A program made the translations under genes and the position numbers. From an uncultured Gammaproteobacteria bacterium (GTDB taxonomy: Bacteria > Pseudomonadota > Gammaproteobacteria > Eutrophobiales > Eutrophobiaceae), in the NCBI GenBank assembly GCA_958295485.1, contig OY282354.1, positions 2,627,001 to 2,691,000 of the forward strand: a stretch of DNA of 64,000 nucleotides. The letters are read 5' to 3'. Below, piece after piece: positions 1-8,931 of the stretch; the stretch's first letter is position 1, and every line of letters starts with the position of its first letter. The notes beneath the pieces are model-generated. The model saw only the letters and a list, made by a program, of their open reading frames with translations, had not been told where the DNA came from and ran no database searches.

Positions 1-930
1 GATATACCGGGCGGTATAAGCGCCGTCATTTTTCACGCCGGTCTTGAGGTACACTTTAATCGGGTTGCGGGTCGTCGCGATAAAATCTTCCCCGCGGGTA
101 TGCTCGATACGCACGGGTCGACCGGTTTCAAGACTCAACAAGGCCGCGACAGGCTCAATATGACCGACGTCCAGTTTCCCGCCGAAACCACCGCCGATAT
201 ATGTCGGCTTGACCACATTCACCTTGCTCTCGGGAATACCCAGGGCAACCGCCATTTTTTCCCTGAGACCAAAGCCGTGTTGCATGGAAGAATGGACGGT
301 AATCCTGCCGTCTGTTTCACTATCCACCACGCATACCCGTGGTTCCATGTAGCAGGTATGTACCCGCTGGGTCTGGTACACGCCCTCAAAGATATGATCG
401 GCTTCAGCAAACCCGGCCTCCAGGTCGCCGAAACTGAAAGACGGCGCTTTCGCGATATTATTCGGCGCATTGTCATGCAGCTGCGGCGCGCCCTCTTTCA
501 TCGCCTCTTCCGGGTCAAAGACGGGCTGCAATTCCTCATACTCGACATCGATGAGTTGCAGCGCGGCCTCGGCGACGTCGGCGCTGGTAGCGGCTACCGC
601 CGCCACCGGTTGCCCGGCCCAACGGACGCGATCGCTCATTACGACAAAATCCTGCACCATGCTCTTGGCATGGGCCGGCACAAAATACACGGGAGTAAAC
701 ACATTTTGTGGCACATCCGCGTGAGTGATGACGGCTTTTACCCCCGGCAGCTTTTCGGCTTCGCTGGTATCGATGGCGACAATCTTCGCATGGGGATAAG
801 GACTCCGGAGCAGCTTCCCATGCAACATGCCGGGCAAGCTGTAGTTGACCGGGTAATGTTTACCACCCGTTACCTTGTCGTATGCGTCAGGCCGGACGAC
901 GCTTTTACCAACAACATTCAGTTGTGTCAT
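1..930 (-). CDS. Molybdopterin-binding large subunit, xanthine dehydrogenase family (partial, 3' end outside window)
   Basis: Reading leftward from the ATG at 928-930, an open frame of 310 codons runs off the window edge. The product begins MTQLNVVGKSVVRPDAYDKV and shows the family features: an N-terminal a/b hammerhead domain (VTGGKHYP, GMLHGKLLRSPYPHAKI, about residues 20-55) and the start of the molybdopterin-binding domain with GGGFGGK near residue 265. Family members are about 760 residues, so less than half is present and the catalytic glutamate near the C-terminus cannot be checked. It is the last visible gene of a leftward operon (FAD subunit, 2Fe-2S subunit, this one). Known for the family: hydroxylation of aldehydes, N-heterocycles or purines. 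The substrate cannot be told from sequence. Confidence 0.9.
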   Translation of the reverse strand, partial: MTQLNVVGKSVVRPDAYDKVTGGKHYPVNYSLPGMLHGKLLRSPYPHAKIVAIDTSEAEKLPGVKAVITHADVPQNVFTPVYFVPAHAKSMVQDFVVMSDRVRWAGQPVAAVAATSADVAEAALQLIDVEYEELQPVFDPEEAMKEGAPQLHDNAPNNIAKAPSFSFGDLEAGFAEADHIFEGVYQTQRVHTCYMEPRVCVVDSETDGRITVHSSMQHGFGLREKMAVALGIPESKVNVVKPTYIGGGFGGKLDVGHIEPVAALLSLETGRPVRIEHTRGEDFIATTRNPIKVYLKTGVKNDGAYTARYI

Positions 931-1036
931 ACTTGTACTCCTCTCATCATTTCACTTCAGACTTCCTGTGCTTCTGCCGTTGCCCTGGCCCTGCCGCGGG
1001 CCGGTATTCACCAGGGTTATACACGGGGGGCTGCCC

Positions 1037-1498
1037 CTACCGCTCACTCGCCAACTGAATGGCTTCAATGATTTTCTGGTAACCGGTGCAACGGCATAAA
1101 TTACCCGATATGCCTTTACGGATAGCGTCTTCATCAGGGTTTGGGTTCTCAGCAAGCAACTGTTTAGCCGCCATCATGATGCCGCAGGTGCAGTAACCGC
1201 ATTGCACCGCATCGGCATCGATAAAGGCCTGTTGTATCGGGTCCAGCCCGGCGACCTTGCCAAGGCCTTCTACGGTGGTGACTTTCCGATCTTTCACCTG
1301 CATCGCCATGGTCATGCAGGAATACACGGCCTTGCCATCGAGCAATACGGTGCAACATCCGCAACCACCGGAATCACAGCCACGCTTGGACGCATTTAAT
1401 CCCAAGGTTTCCCGCAAGGCGCGTAATAAACTGTCATAGGGTTGTACCGCAATCTCATGCACTTCGTCGTTAACGTCAAGTTGAATGATTTGTTTCAT
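1037..1498 (-). CDS. (2Fe-2S)-binding small subunit, xanthine dehydrogenase family
   Basis: The product (153 residues from MKQIIQLDVN) has the two-cluster layout of CoxS-like subunits: an N-terminal plant-type ferredoxin site (KRGCDSGGCGCCTVLLDG) and a C-terminal four-helix site (QCGYCTCGIM, then NLCRCTGYQKI). It passes electrons from the molybdenum site to the FAD subunit. The start at 1498 is preferred over an in-frame ATG at 1516, because an AAAGGAGAA ribosome-binding site lies just ahead of 1498, inside the longer reading. It follows the FAD subunit gene by 14 bp and precedes the large subunit gene, so the three are probably one transcript. The gap 931-1036 to the next gene holds nothing recognisable. 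Confidence 0.92.
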   Translation of the reverse strand: MKQIIQLDVNDEVHEIAVQPYDSLLRALRETLGLNASKRGCDSGGCGCCTVLLDGKAVYSCMTMAMQVKDRKVTTVEGLGKVAGLDPIQQAFIDADAVQCGYCTCGIMMAAKQLLAENPNPDEDAIRKGISGNLCRCTGYQKIIEAIQLASER

Positions 1499-1512
1499 CT
1501 TACGTTCTCCTT

Positions 1513-2388
1513 TCAATCTACCCGGGCCAGCGCTTTGCGTAATGCTTTTTCCACCAACACCTTGGCCATGGCGGCACGATATTCCGCCGAGGCACGATGG
1601 TCGGAGATAGGATCAACGCCTGATTTTGCCGCTTCACCCGCCCCGGCAATGCTATCTTCATCCACAACGGCGCCCGTCAAAAGGTTTTCGGCAGCGCTTG
1701 CCCTTACCGGCGTTTCACCCATTCCCCCACCGACAAATACCCTGGCTTGTCTGCATTTTTTTTCGGCGTCCAGCGTCAATGCCACCGCAGCATTAACGAT
1801 AGCGAGGTCATTGGCATTGGTTTCCAGCTTGATAAAGGCGCTGGCGCTGTTTGCCGGCGGTTGTGGCAGCTTGATCGCCGTCACGAATTCAGCCGGGGCC
1901 AAACTGTTTTCAAACAGTCCCGAGAAAAATTCTTCCAGGGGAATATCGCGACTGCCGTCAGGTCCATGGGCTTGCGCTGCGCCGTTCAATGCCAGAAAGC
2001 TGGTCGGCAAATCGAAGAAAGGGCATGATGAAGCAATAGAGCCGCCGACTGTTGCAGAATTCATGATCTGTATCGGCGGATAGGCGATGGCGTCTTTCAC
2101 CGCGCCTAACCAGGCCTCCTGTGCAATTTCCTGGCTGGTCTCTAATTGAGCAAACCGGGTTGTGGCGCCGATTACAACATTGTCAGTATTGATGGTTATG
2201 TTATCTAAACCTGAATTCTGTATATCTATCAGGACCTCGATGCCCGTGAGCAAGCCCCTGGATGCCAACCCGTGCAGAAAAGTGCCGCCGGCAACGATCA
2301 ATGCGTTGTCTTCGTGCTTTTGCAAGAGTTGAACTACCGAGGCTTTGTCCGCAGGGCTGTGGAATGCTTCGACACTGGTTAATGCCAC
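1513..2388 (-). CDS. FAD-binding medium subunit, xanthine dehydrogenase family
   Basis: A 291-residue CoxM/CutM-type flavoprotein subunit. Visible signatures are the FAD-binding loop IVAGGTFLHGLASRGL (residues about 31-46), the second FAD motif NSATVGGSIASSCPF (about 110-124), and a C-terminal CO-dehydrogenase flavoprotein domain (VFVGGGMGETPVRAS). It receives electrons from the iron-sulfur subunit and passes them to an acceptor. It is the first gene of the leftward operon, downstream of a good sigma-70 type promoter at 2436-2464. The AGGAG upstream of the ATG supports the start. The equivalent gene 2593-3480 on the other strand is clearly different in sequence, so the two sets are paralogous enzymes rather than a recent duplication. 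Confidence 0.9.
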   Translation of the reverse strand: MALTSVEAFHSPADKASVVQLLQKHEDNALIVAGGTFLHGLASRGLLTGIEVLIDIQNSGLDNITINTDNVVIGATTRFAQLETSQEIAQEAWLGAVKDAIAYPPIQIMNSATVGGSIASSCPFFDLPTSFLALNGAAQAHGPDGSRDIPLEEFFSGLFENSLAPAEFVTAIKLPQPPANSASAFIKLETNANDLAIVNAAVALTLDAEKKCRQARVFVGGGMGETPVRASAAENLLTGAVVDEDSIAGAGEAAKSGVDPISDHRASAEYRAAMAKVLVEKALRKALARVD

Positions 2389-2435
2389 CGTGACTCTCCT
2401 AATAAGGTTATGTTGAGCTACCGACGCTGAGCCTG

Positions 2436-2464
2436 ATTATAATCAAACATGAACCTGTTTCCAA
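2436..2464 (-). promoter_or_regulatory. Sigma-70-like promoter of the leftward molybdenum hydroxylase operon
   Basis: On the minus strand, TTGGAA (2459-2464) and TATAAT (2436-2441) are separated by 17 nt. Transcription would start near 2429 and give a leader of about 40 nt before the ATG at 2388. A weaker candidate for the rightward operon is TTGACG (2529-2534), 15 nt, TATAAC (2550-2555). The divergent gap 2389-2592 shows no other clear element. Confidence 0.6.
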
Positions 2465-2592
2465 ATTGATTGAACTGGTTGCGGCAGTTCCCGTCAACGG
2501 CGGAATGCCGGCAGTATCATTACGCCGATTGACGGAATTGTTATGATAGTATAACCATTGATGAGCGCATAAATAAAAAAAGAAGACAAACC

Positions 2593-3480
2593 ATGAACGA
2601 TTTCGAATATCTGGCGCCGCGTGAACTTGACGAAGCCGTGGCCTTGATGACCGAGCACGCAGGTTCGGCGCAATTACTGGCGGGGGGAACGGACTTATTG
2701 GTATTCATGCGCAACGGGCGCAAGTCCCCCGAATTTATCATCGATGCGAAAAAAATCCCCGAACTCAACCGGTTGCGCCTGGATGCCGGCCAGTTAACCA
2801 TCGGCGCGGCGGTCAGTTGCCGGACGATATGGGAAAACCCGGAAATAGCCGAAAAGTTTCCGGCATTGATAGACTCGACGGCCTTGATCGGCGGTATCCA
2901 GATCCAGGGACGGGCCACGATTGGCGGCAACCTGTGTAATGCCGCGCCCAGCGCCGATACCGTTCCGGCCATCATCGTCTATGGCGCGGTTGCGCATATC
3001 GTAAGTGGCAAGGGGCAACGCGAGGTCCCGGTGGAAGAAATATGTACCGCCCCCGGTCGAACTTCACTTGCCGATGACGAAATCCTGGTCTGTTTATCCA
3101 TTCCCATGCCGCCGGCAAACTCCGGCGCTGAATTCCTGCGTTTTATCCCGCGTCGGGAAATGGATATAGCGGTGGCGAATTCTGCGGCTTACGTCGAACT
3201 GGATGAGGCGGGCGAAACCTTTAAAAACGCCCGGATAGCCGCCGGGGCCGTTGCGCCGACCCCCCTGTTCGTGGAAGCGGCCGGCGCGGCCCTGAAAAAC
3301 AAACCCGTTAATGACGAGTCGATTGCCGCCGCGGCCGCGCTTGCCCGGGCCGCCGCCACGCCAATAAATGATATGCGCGGAACAATCGAGCATCGAAAAC
3401 AACTGGTTGAAGTACTGACGACCCGCGCCTTGCGCGGCGCAGTCACCCGCGCCAAAAGAGAGGGAAGAAACAATGGGTAA
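2593..3480 (+). CDS. FAD-binding medium subunit, xanthine dehydrogenase family (second set)
   Basis: The 295-residue product has the CoxM-type FAD-binding motifs LLAGGTDLLVFMRNG (about residues 29-43) and ATIGGNLCNAAPSADT (about 113-128), followed by the C-terminal flavoprotein domain. It starts the rightward operon and overlaps the following iron-sulfur subunit gene by 8 bp, which indicates translational coupling. The AAAGAAGA stretch ahead of the ATG is a modest ribosome-binding site. In this family the subunit transfers electrons from the iron-sulfur clusters to an external acceptor. The overall gene order (medium, small, large) is that of carbon monoxide dehydrogenase-like and aldehyde or heterocycle dehydrogenases; substrate unknown. 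Confidence 0.92.
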   Translation: MNDFEYLAPRELDEAVALMTEHAGSAQLLAGGTDLLVFMRNGRKSPEFIIDAKKIPELNRLRLDAGQLTIGAAVSCRTIWENPEIAEKFPALIDSTALIGGIQIQGRATIGGNLCNAAPSADTVPAIIVYGAVAHIVSGKGQREVPVEEICTAPGRTSLADDEILVCLSIPMPPANSGAEFLRFIPRREMDIAVANSAAYVELDEAGETFKNARIAAGAVAPTPLFVEAAGAALKNKPVNDESIAAAAALARAAATPINDMRGTIEHRKQLVEVLTTRALRGAVTRAKREGRNNG

Positions 3481-3952
3481 TAAATCACACATAACGGCAA
3501 CGATCAATGGCGAGGCAAGAGATTTTCTCTGTGAACCGCGCCAGAGCCTGCTGGAAGTACTGCGTGACGTCTTGTATCTCACCGGTACAAAAGAAGGTTG
3601 CAACGATGGCAACTGCGGCGCCTGTAGCGTCATCGTAGACGGCGTATTGCTGGATGCCTGTTGCATGTTGGCCGTCGAGACGGAAGGCAGTTCCATAGAA
3701 ACCATCGAAGGATTGGCAAAAGAGGGTGAATTACACCCCCTGCAAAGCGCATTTCTTGAAGAGACGGGCATGCAATGCGGCATCTGCACGCCAGGCTTTC
3801 TCATGTCTGCAAAGGCCTTGTTGGATAAAAATCCGAGCCCGAATGAGCAGCAGGTCCGACATTGGCTGGCGGGAAACCTGTGCCGCTGCACCGGTTACGA
3901 CAAGCTGGTTCGTTCCGTGATGAAAGCGGCTGACACCCTGGCGGAGGCATAA
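3473..3952 (+). CDS. (2Fe-2S)-binding small subunit, xanthine dehydrogenase family (second set)
   Basis: The 159-residue product has both cluster sites: TKEGCNDGNCGACSVIVDG (about residues 39-57) with the later cysteine pair around LLDACCM, and the C-terminal helical site MQCGICTPGFLM plus NLCRCTGYDKLV (about 100-145). GAGGGAAGAAACA precedes the ATG within the 3' end of the preceding gene. The gene sits between the FAD and molybdenum subunit genes with an overlap of 8 bp and a gap of 3 bp, so the three are made together. It relays electrons between the molybdenum centre and FAD. Confidence 0.93.
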   Translation: MGNKSHITATINGEARDFLCEPRQSLLEVLRDVLYLTGTKEGCNDGNCGACSVIVDGVLLDACCMLAVETEGSSIETIEGLAKEGELHPLQSAFLEETGMQCGICTPGFLMSAKALLDKNPSPNEQQVRHWLAGNLCRCTGYDKLVRSVMKAADTLAEA

Positions 3953-3955
3953 AAG

Positions 3956-6250
3956 ATGAATAAACCGGAAACGACAAACAACGAATTCAACGTCGTCGGC
4001 ACCACGCCAATTCGGCCGGATGGGTTGGACAAGGTAACAGGGCGCGCCGTCTTTGCCGATGATTTCCATTTACCCAACATGCTGCATGGAAAAATTCTCC
4101 GCAGCCCCCACGCCCATGCCCGGATAAAATCAATCGATGCCAGCGCCGCGGCGGCCCTCCCCGGTGTGCGTGCAGTCGTGACCGGCGCCGACTTCCCCGT
4201 TATCGAACACAAGCTGATAAACCAGGGCGCCGCCGGGATGATCAATATCGGTGAGTTGGCCGATAATTGCATGGCGAAAGGCAAAGTCTTCTACGACGGT
4301 CACGCCTTGGCGGCGGTAGCGGCGGATAACCCCCACGTTGCCGAGGAAGCCGTCAAATTGATCAAAGTGGATTATGAACTGTTGCCACCGGTGATGGATG
4401 TACGCAGCGCCATGGCAGAGGATGCCCCGGTTATCCATGAAAATCTCCAACCGGGGGCTTTCATCGTGCCTGCGGAGAAATTTCTTCCCAACGCCGGTCG
4501 CACACAATTCGGCAATGGGGACACTGAGCAGGGTTTCGCGGAAGCCGATCTCATTTTAGAGCGGGAATACACGGCAGAAACCATTCATCAAGGTTATATT
4601 GAGAGTCACGTCACCACGGTAAACTGGGACAGTAACGATTATGTCACCGTATGGACGGCTACCCAGGGACAATTCGGCCTGCGCGACCACCTTGCGGACG
4701 TCATACAAGTCCCCATAGGCAACATCAACGTCATCCCCCTGGAGATTGGCGGTGGTTTCGGCGGCAAAGAGCGCATCTATATCGACCCCGTGGCCGCCAT
4801 GCTTTCGAAAAAAACCGGTTGCCCGGTGAAGGTCGCCATGCGCCGGGATGAGGTGTTCCGCGCAACCGGTCCGAGTTCCGGCACTTACATAAAACTGAAG
4901 TTCGGCGTTAAAAAGGACGGCGCCCTGGTTGCAGCCGACCTTCACCTCGCCTACGAGGCCGGCGCCTATGCCGGCGGGCCAATCTTTTTAGGAATCCTGT
5001 CTTCGACTTCACGATACAACATTCCTCATATTCGGATAAACGGCTTCGACGTCATTGTAAATAAACCCACAATGCGGCCTTATCGGGCGCCGGGAGCGCC
5101 CCAGGCCTTGTTTGCAGTTGAACAGATGATCGATGAATTAGCCACTGAGCTGGACATGGACCCCATTGATTTTCGCATGAAAAACCTGGCTAAAACCGGA
5201 GACCGGCTAGTGCCGGGTTTCCCGCTGGCACCCATCGACACGGTAAACCTGATGGAAACCGTAAAAGCGCATCCCCATTACAACGCGCCCCTGGATGGCC
5301 TCAACCGGGGCCGAGGCCTCGCCTACAGCTTGTGGTTCAACTTGGGTGAAACCTCCAGCGCGCGCATACAGGTCAACCTGGACGGTTCCGTGACGCTGAC
5401 GACGGCAAGCCCCGACTTGAGCGGCACCCGGATCTCCCTTGCCATGCAGGCGGCGGAGGCCCTGGGGATAGCCGTGGAGCAGGTGTCTCCCGCAGTTTGC
5501 GATACTCAGTCCATCGGTTTTGCCATACCGTCGGTAGGTAGCCGGACTACCTATGGCACCGGGGCTGTCGTCTGTGAGGTGGCGGAAGAAATACTGGGTC
5601 AAATGCGGGCGCGCGCCGCCTTGCTATGGGAGATCGATACTGGGCAAGTGGCCGTTGAGCGCGGCATCTTCAGCAATACGGCGGACCCGGAACAAACCCT
5701 GTCGTTTAATCAGCTGGCCGGAAGGATGTTTGAAACCGGTGGCCCCATCAGCTACCACAAGACCGGCAACCCCCAGAGCTTTATCCCCGGAATCGCCGCG
5801 CACCTCGTGGATATTGAAGTGGACCCCGATACCGGCAAAGTCGATATCCTCCGCTATACGATATTCCAGGACGTGGGCAAGGCCGTGCACCCGGATTACG
5901 TGGAAGGACAAATGCAGGGGGCGGCGGTACAGGGAATCGGCATGGCGTTGAACGAGGAGTATTTCTACGATGATGAAGGCCACCTGAAAAATGCCAGCCT
6001 GCTTGACTACCGCCTGCCGACGACGCTGGATATACCGATGATTGAAACGGTGATTTTGGAATCACCTAATCCTGCCCATCCCTTTGGCGTGCGAGGTTGC
6101 GGCGAGATTTCCATCGCGCCACCGCCCGCGGCGATCGCAAATGCCATCTACGATGCAGTCGGGGTGAGAATCAACTCCATGCCGATGGCGCCCCACAAGG
6201 TCTGCGCGGCAATCAACGCAAAGAAGATCGCCGCCGCCGCCGCCGCCTGA
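3956..6250 (+). CDS. Molybdopterin-binding large subunit, xanthine dehydrogenase family (second set)
   Basis: A full-length 764-residue large subunit. The a/b hammerhead domain (VTGRAVFADDFHLPNMLHGK, about 27-46) is followed by the cofactor-binding motifs GGGFGGK (265-271) and RPYRAPGAPQ (about 375). The conserved catalytic glutamate is in VRGCGEISIAPP (Glu717). The molybdenum site is therefore predicted active. Family members hydroxylate aldehydes, aromatic or N-heterocyclic compounds with water as oxygen donor. The C-terminus ends in a run of seven alanines, which is unusual but harmless. A MoaD-like gene follows after 53 bp. An aldehyde oxidoreductase role linked to the amine dehydrogenase and Paa genes of this window is possible but is inference only. 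Confidence 0.93.
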   Translation: MNKPETTNNEFNVVGTTPIRPDGLDKVTGRAVFADDFHLPNMLHGKILRSPHAHARIKSIDASAAAALPGVRAVVTGADFPVIEHKLINQGAAGMINIGELADNCMAKGKVFYDGHALAAVAADNPHVAEEAVKLIKVDYELLPPVMDVRSAMAEDAPVIHENLQPGAFIVPAEKFLPNAGRTQFGNGDTEQGFAEADLILEREYTAETIHQGYIESHVTTVNWDSNDYVTVWTATQGQFGLRDHLADVIQVPIGNINVIPLEIGGGFGGKERIYIDPVAAMLSKKTGCPVKVAMRRDEVFRATGPSSGTYIKLKFGVKKDGALVAADLHLAYEAGAYAGGPIFLGILSSTSRYNIPHIRINGFDVIVNKPTMRPYRAPGAPQALFAVEQMIDELATELDMDPIDFRMKNLAKTGDRLVPGFPLAPIDTVNLMETVKAHPHYNAPLDGLNRGRGLAYSLWFNLGETSSARIQVNLDGSVTLTTASPDLSGTRISLAMQAAEALGIAVEQVSPAVCDTQSIGFAIPSVGSRTTYGTGAVVCEVAEEILGQMRARAALLWEIDTGQVAVERGIFSNTADPEQTLSFNQLAGRMFETGGPISYHKTGNPQSFIPGIAAHLVDIEVDPDTGKVDILRYTIFQDVGKAVHPDYVEGQMQGAAVQGIGMALNEEYFYDDEGHLKNASLLDYRLPTTLDIPMIETVILESPNPAHPFGVRGCGEISIAPPPAAIANAIYDAVGVRINSMPMAPHKVCAAINAKKIAAAAAA

Positions 6251-6303
6251 CGTCCGGTTGCGGCACGGGATTGATACGGTTGCTGCCCGAAAGGCTTTGA
6301 GCC

Positions 6304-6723
6304 ATGCCCACAGTCTGGATCCCGAGACCGATGCAGGTCTATACCCAAGGCAAGGATATAGTCGAAGCCGAAGGCCGCACCGTCCGAAAGCTGCTCATCG
6401 CCCTGGATGAAACCTACCCGGGATTAAAAGCCGCGCTGGTGGACGGCGACAAACTCAAACCCGGCATTGCCGTCGCCGTCGATGGTCAAATCTCCCACCT
6501 GGGCCTGCTGCAACCGTTGACAGATGAAAACGAAGTCTTCTTCGTGCCCGCCATCGGCGGGGGGGAGAGCGAGTCGGGAGGGAACCGGGGAATTCCTGAA
6601 AGACGCTCTCCCGCTCATCGAATACCGAGAGCGGCGGCACGTATATACACTGTTATACCCCTCTTTTCCCAGACCTTCCTGACCATGGTTGATTCGCGTA
6701 TATGGTTCGCCCCGGTTGGATAA
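6304..6723 (+). CDS. MoaD/ThiS family sulfur carrier with unusual C-terminal extension
   Basis: Residues 1-86 fit the ubiquitin-like MoaD family: a beta-grasp pattern with VRKLLIALDETYPGLKAAL and KPGIAVAVDGQISHLGL, ending in FFVPAIGGG. In this family the protein normally stops at that diglycine, which is adenylated and thiolated to carry sulfur for molybdopterin or related synthesis. Here the frame continues for 53 more residues of low-complexity, basic sequence to a TAA at 6721-6723. The codon after the glycines is GAG, one base away from TAG, and it lies beside a run of seven G. A lost stop codon, a sequencing error in the G run or a processed precursor would all explain this. It follows the molybdenum hydroxylase large subunit gene, which fits a cofactor role. 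Confidence 0.75.
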   Translation: MPTVWIPRPMQVYTQGKDIVEAEGRTVRKLLIALDETYPGLKAALVDGDKLKPGIAVAVDGQISHLGLLQPLTDENEVFFVPAIGGGESESGGNRGIPERRSPAHRIPRAAARIYTVIPLFSQTFLTMVDSRIWFAPVG

Positions 6724-6797
6724 TAAAAAACTTGTAAATTTAATAACATAGAATAGAATGGCTGGATTAGCTCGACAAAACCAACTAATGACAAATA

Positions 6798-8906
6798 ATG
6801 AATGCCGCAACAGCAACCATGACCGAACAAAATGCCAGTGCAACGACAGCGACAGAGGTGGCATTCAATGAATTACTTGCAGACCAATTATTCCAACAGG
6901 AAGAACTGAACGTTCCGGTTCCACAAACCGATCCCATAGCAAGAACACTCACGCAATCAGGAACGGCGCTGCTGCAACGCCAATACAACGAAGGCTACTG
7001 GCGTTTTGATCTTGAAGCGGATACGACCATCCCGGCTGAATACCTGCTGCTGCAACATTTGCTGGGCACGGTAAATAAAGACCGGGAACAACGTCTGGCC
7101 GCTTACATAACAAGCCGACAATTACCTGACGGAAGCTGGCCGCTTTATGAAGGGGGGGCAGGCAACATCAGTGCAACTGTAAAGGCCTATTTTGCCTTGA
7201 AAATAGCCGGCCATGATCCTGCATCGACCGCAATGAAACAGGCGCGGGCCTGGGTACATGGGTACGGCGGCGCGGAAAAAGTCAATATCTTTACCCGCAT
7301 CCTGTTGGCAACCTTCGGACAAGTCCCCTGGAGAACCGTGCCGGCCATGTTTGCGGAGATTATCTGGTTGCCCCGTTGGTGGATTTTTAACTTGAGCAAG
7401 GTTTCCTATTGGTCACGTTGCGTCATTATTCCCCTGCTGTTGATCTTTGCCCACCGGCCGGTACATAAACCCGGGCCGGGCCTCGGCATCAAGGAATTGT
7501 TCAAGCAACCCCCGGAATCATTGAAGCACGTTGATAAATTTGTCGCGGGCAACGTCGTTAAAAACTTTTTTATCCTCCTGGACCGCTTGCTCAAGCTGCT
7601 TGAGCCGTTAATCCCCGAATTTATCCGGCGGCTTTCCATCAAAAAGCTGGAATCCTGGCTGCGGGAACACATGCGCGGAGACGGTGGCATCGGCGCAATT
7701 TATCCGGCCATGGCAAATGCCGTTTATGCCCTCAAGCTGCTCGGGTGCGATGCAACCGACCCTGACATGAAGCGGGGCATTCAAGCCATTGAAGACCTGG
7801 TGATAGAGGAGGAAGATCAATCTTATGTACAACCCTGTGTTTCTCCTGTCTGGGACACCTGCCTGAGTTTATGCGCCCTGTCAGAGACCGGGTTGCGACA
7901 GGACCACGTGGCCGTCAAGGCGGCGACAGACTGGTTATTCGATAAACAGATCTTCACCAGGGGCGACTGGATTGAAAAAGCGCCTGACCTGGAAGGGGGT
8001 GGTTGGGCCTTCCAGTTCGAAAATGATTTTTATCCTGACATCGATGATACCAGCATGGTCGTGATGGCATTGCTGCGCGTCGGCGCCCATGAACATCCGG
8101 GCAAAAAGAAACGTATTGCCCAAGCCGTTAACTGGGTTATCGGCATGCAAAATACCGATGGCGGCTGGGGCGCTTTCGATATTGACAACTATTATGAATA
8201 TCTCAATAACATACCTTTTGCCGATCATGGGGCGCTGGTCGACCCAAGCACTGCCGACCTGACGGGGCGTTGTATTGAAATGTTGGTCATGTCGGGCTAT
8301 GACAAGAATTTCCCGCCAATCACCCGCGCTATTGAATTCTTGAAACGGGACCAGGAAGCCTGCGGCGCCTGGTTTGGCCGCTGGGGCGTAAATTATATCT
8401 ACGGGACCTGGGCCGTACTGGTCAGTTTGGGCGCCTTGGGCGAAGACCCGAACCAGCCCTATATACGTAAAGCCGTCGAGTGGTTGAAGCGTATCCAGAA
8501 CAGTGACGGCGGCTGGGGTGAAGACGGCGACACCTATGATGATCCGGGATTGAGCGGCATGGGGAAAAGCACTGCCTCGCAAACCGCTTGGGCCCTGCTC
8601 AGCCTGATGGCGGCAGGGGAGACAGGCTCTGAAGAAGTGGAAAAAGGCGTTAATTATTTAGTCCGTAATTTTGAAGGCCGGGATGGTTGGAAAGAAATGT
8701 CGTACACCGGCACGGGCTTCCCCCGCGTCTTCTATTTACGTTATCATGGTTACAGTCACTATTTTCCGGTTTGGGCCTTAGGTGTATACCGTCGTTACCG
8801 GCAGGGACTCGCAACCCGCCAGGAAGCGCTGACCCGGGGCGAACCTGTCGACCTGGGTGTCTTACCGGTCCTGAGCAGTAAACAATACCGGGCAAGGTTT
8901 AACTGA
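6798..8906 (+). CDS. shc: Squalene-hopene cyclase
   Basis: The 702-residue product has the length and layout of squalene-hopene cyclases, which cyclise squalene to hopene, the first committed step of hopanoid membrane lipids. The catalytic acid motif D-I-D-D is at residues 414-417 (YPDIDDTSMV). Several QW repeats are visible, for example QRQYNEGYWRF (about 61-71), GGWAFQFEN, NTDGGWGAFD and NSDGGWGED. A hydrophobic membrane-dipping segment around residues 205-220 (VIIPLLLIFAHRP) fits the monotopic membrane enzyme. The gene stands alone between the MoaD-like gene and a small membrane protein gene 25 bp downstream. No squalene synthase or other hopanoid genes are nearby. The ATG at 6798 is supported by family length; MTEQNA 8 codons later is an alternative. 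Confidence 0.97.
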   Translation: MNAATATMTEQNASATTATEVAFNELLADQLFQQEELNVPVPQTDPIARTLTQSGTALLQRQYNEGYWRFDLEADTTIPAEYLLLQHLLGTVNKDREQRLAAYITSRQLPDGSWPLYEGGAGNISATVKAYFALKIAGHDPASTAMKQARAWVHGYGGAEKVNIFTRILLATFGQVPWRTVPAMFAEIIWLPRWWIFNLSKVSYWSRCVIIPLLLIFAHRPVHKPGPGLGIKELFKQPPESLKHVDKFVAGNVVKNFFILLDRLLKLLEPLIPEFIRRLSIKKLESWLREHMRGDGGIGAIYPAMANAVYALKLLGCDATDPDMKRGIQAIEDLVIEEEDQSYVQPCVSPVWDTCLSLCALSETGLRQDHVAVKAATDWLFDKQIFTRGDWIEKAPDLEGGGWAFQFENDFYPDIDDTSMVVMALLRVGAHEHPGKKKRIAQAVNWVIGMQNTDGGWGAFDIDNYYEYLNNIPFADHGALVDPSTADLTGRCIEMLVMSGYDKNFPPITRAIEFLKRDQEACGAWFGRWGVNYIYGTWAVLVSLGALGEDPNQPYIRKAVEWLKRIQNSDGGWGEDGDTYDDPGLSGMGKSTASQTAWALLSLMAAGETGSEEVEKGVNYLVRNFEGRDGWKEMSYTGTGFPRVFYLRYHGYSHYFPVWALGVYRRYRQGLATRQEALTRGEPVDLGVLPVLSSKQYRARFN

Positions 8907-8931
8907 TCAGCTTTATCAGGAGGCGTCAGCT

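Noticed and set aside
100..1071. A 323-codon rightward open frame at the left edge
   Set aside because: It lies antisense to the molybdenum hydroxylase large subunit, has no family-like sequence, and its length comes from the GC-rich codon use of the real gene.
3094..3891. A 265-codon leftward open frame
   Set aside because: It is opposite to two well supported subunit genes (FAD and 2Fe-2S) and has no coherent protein features.
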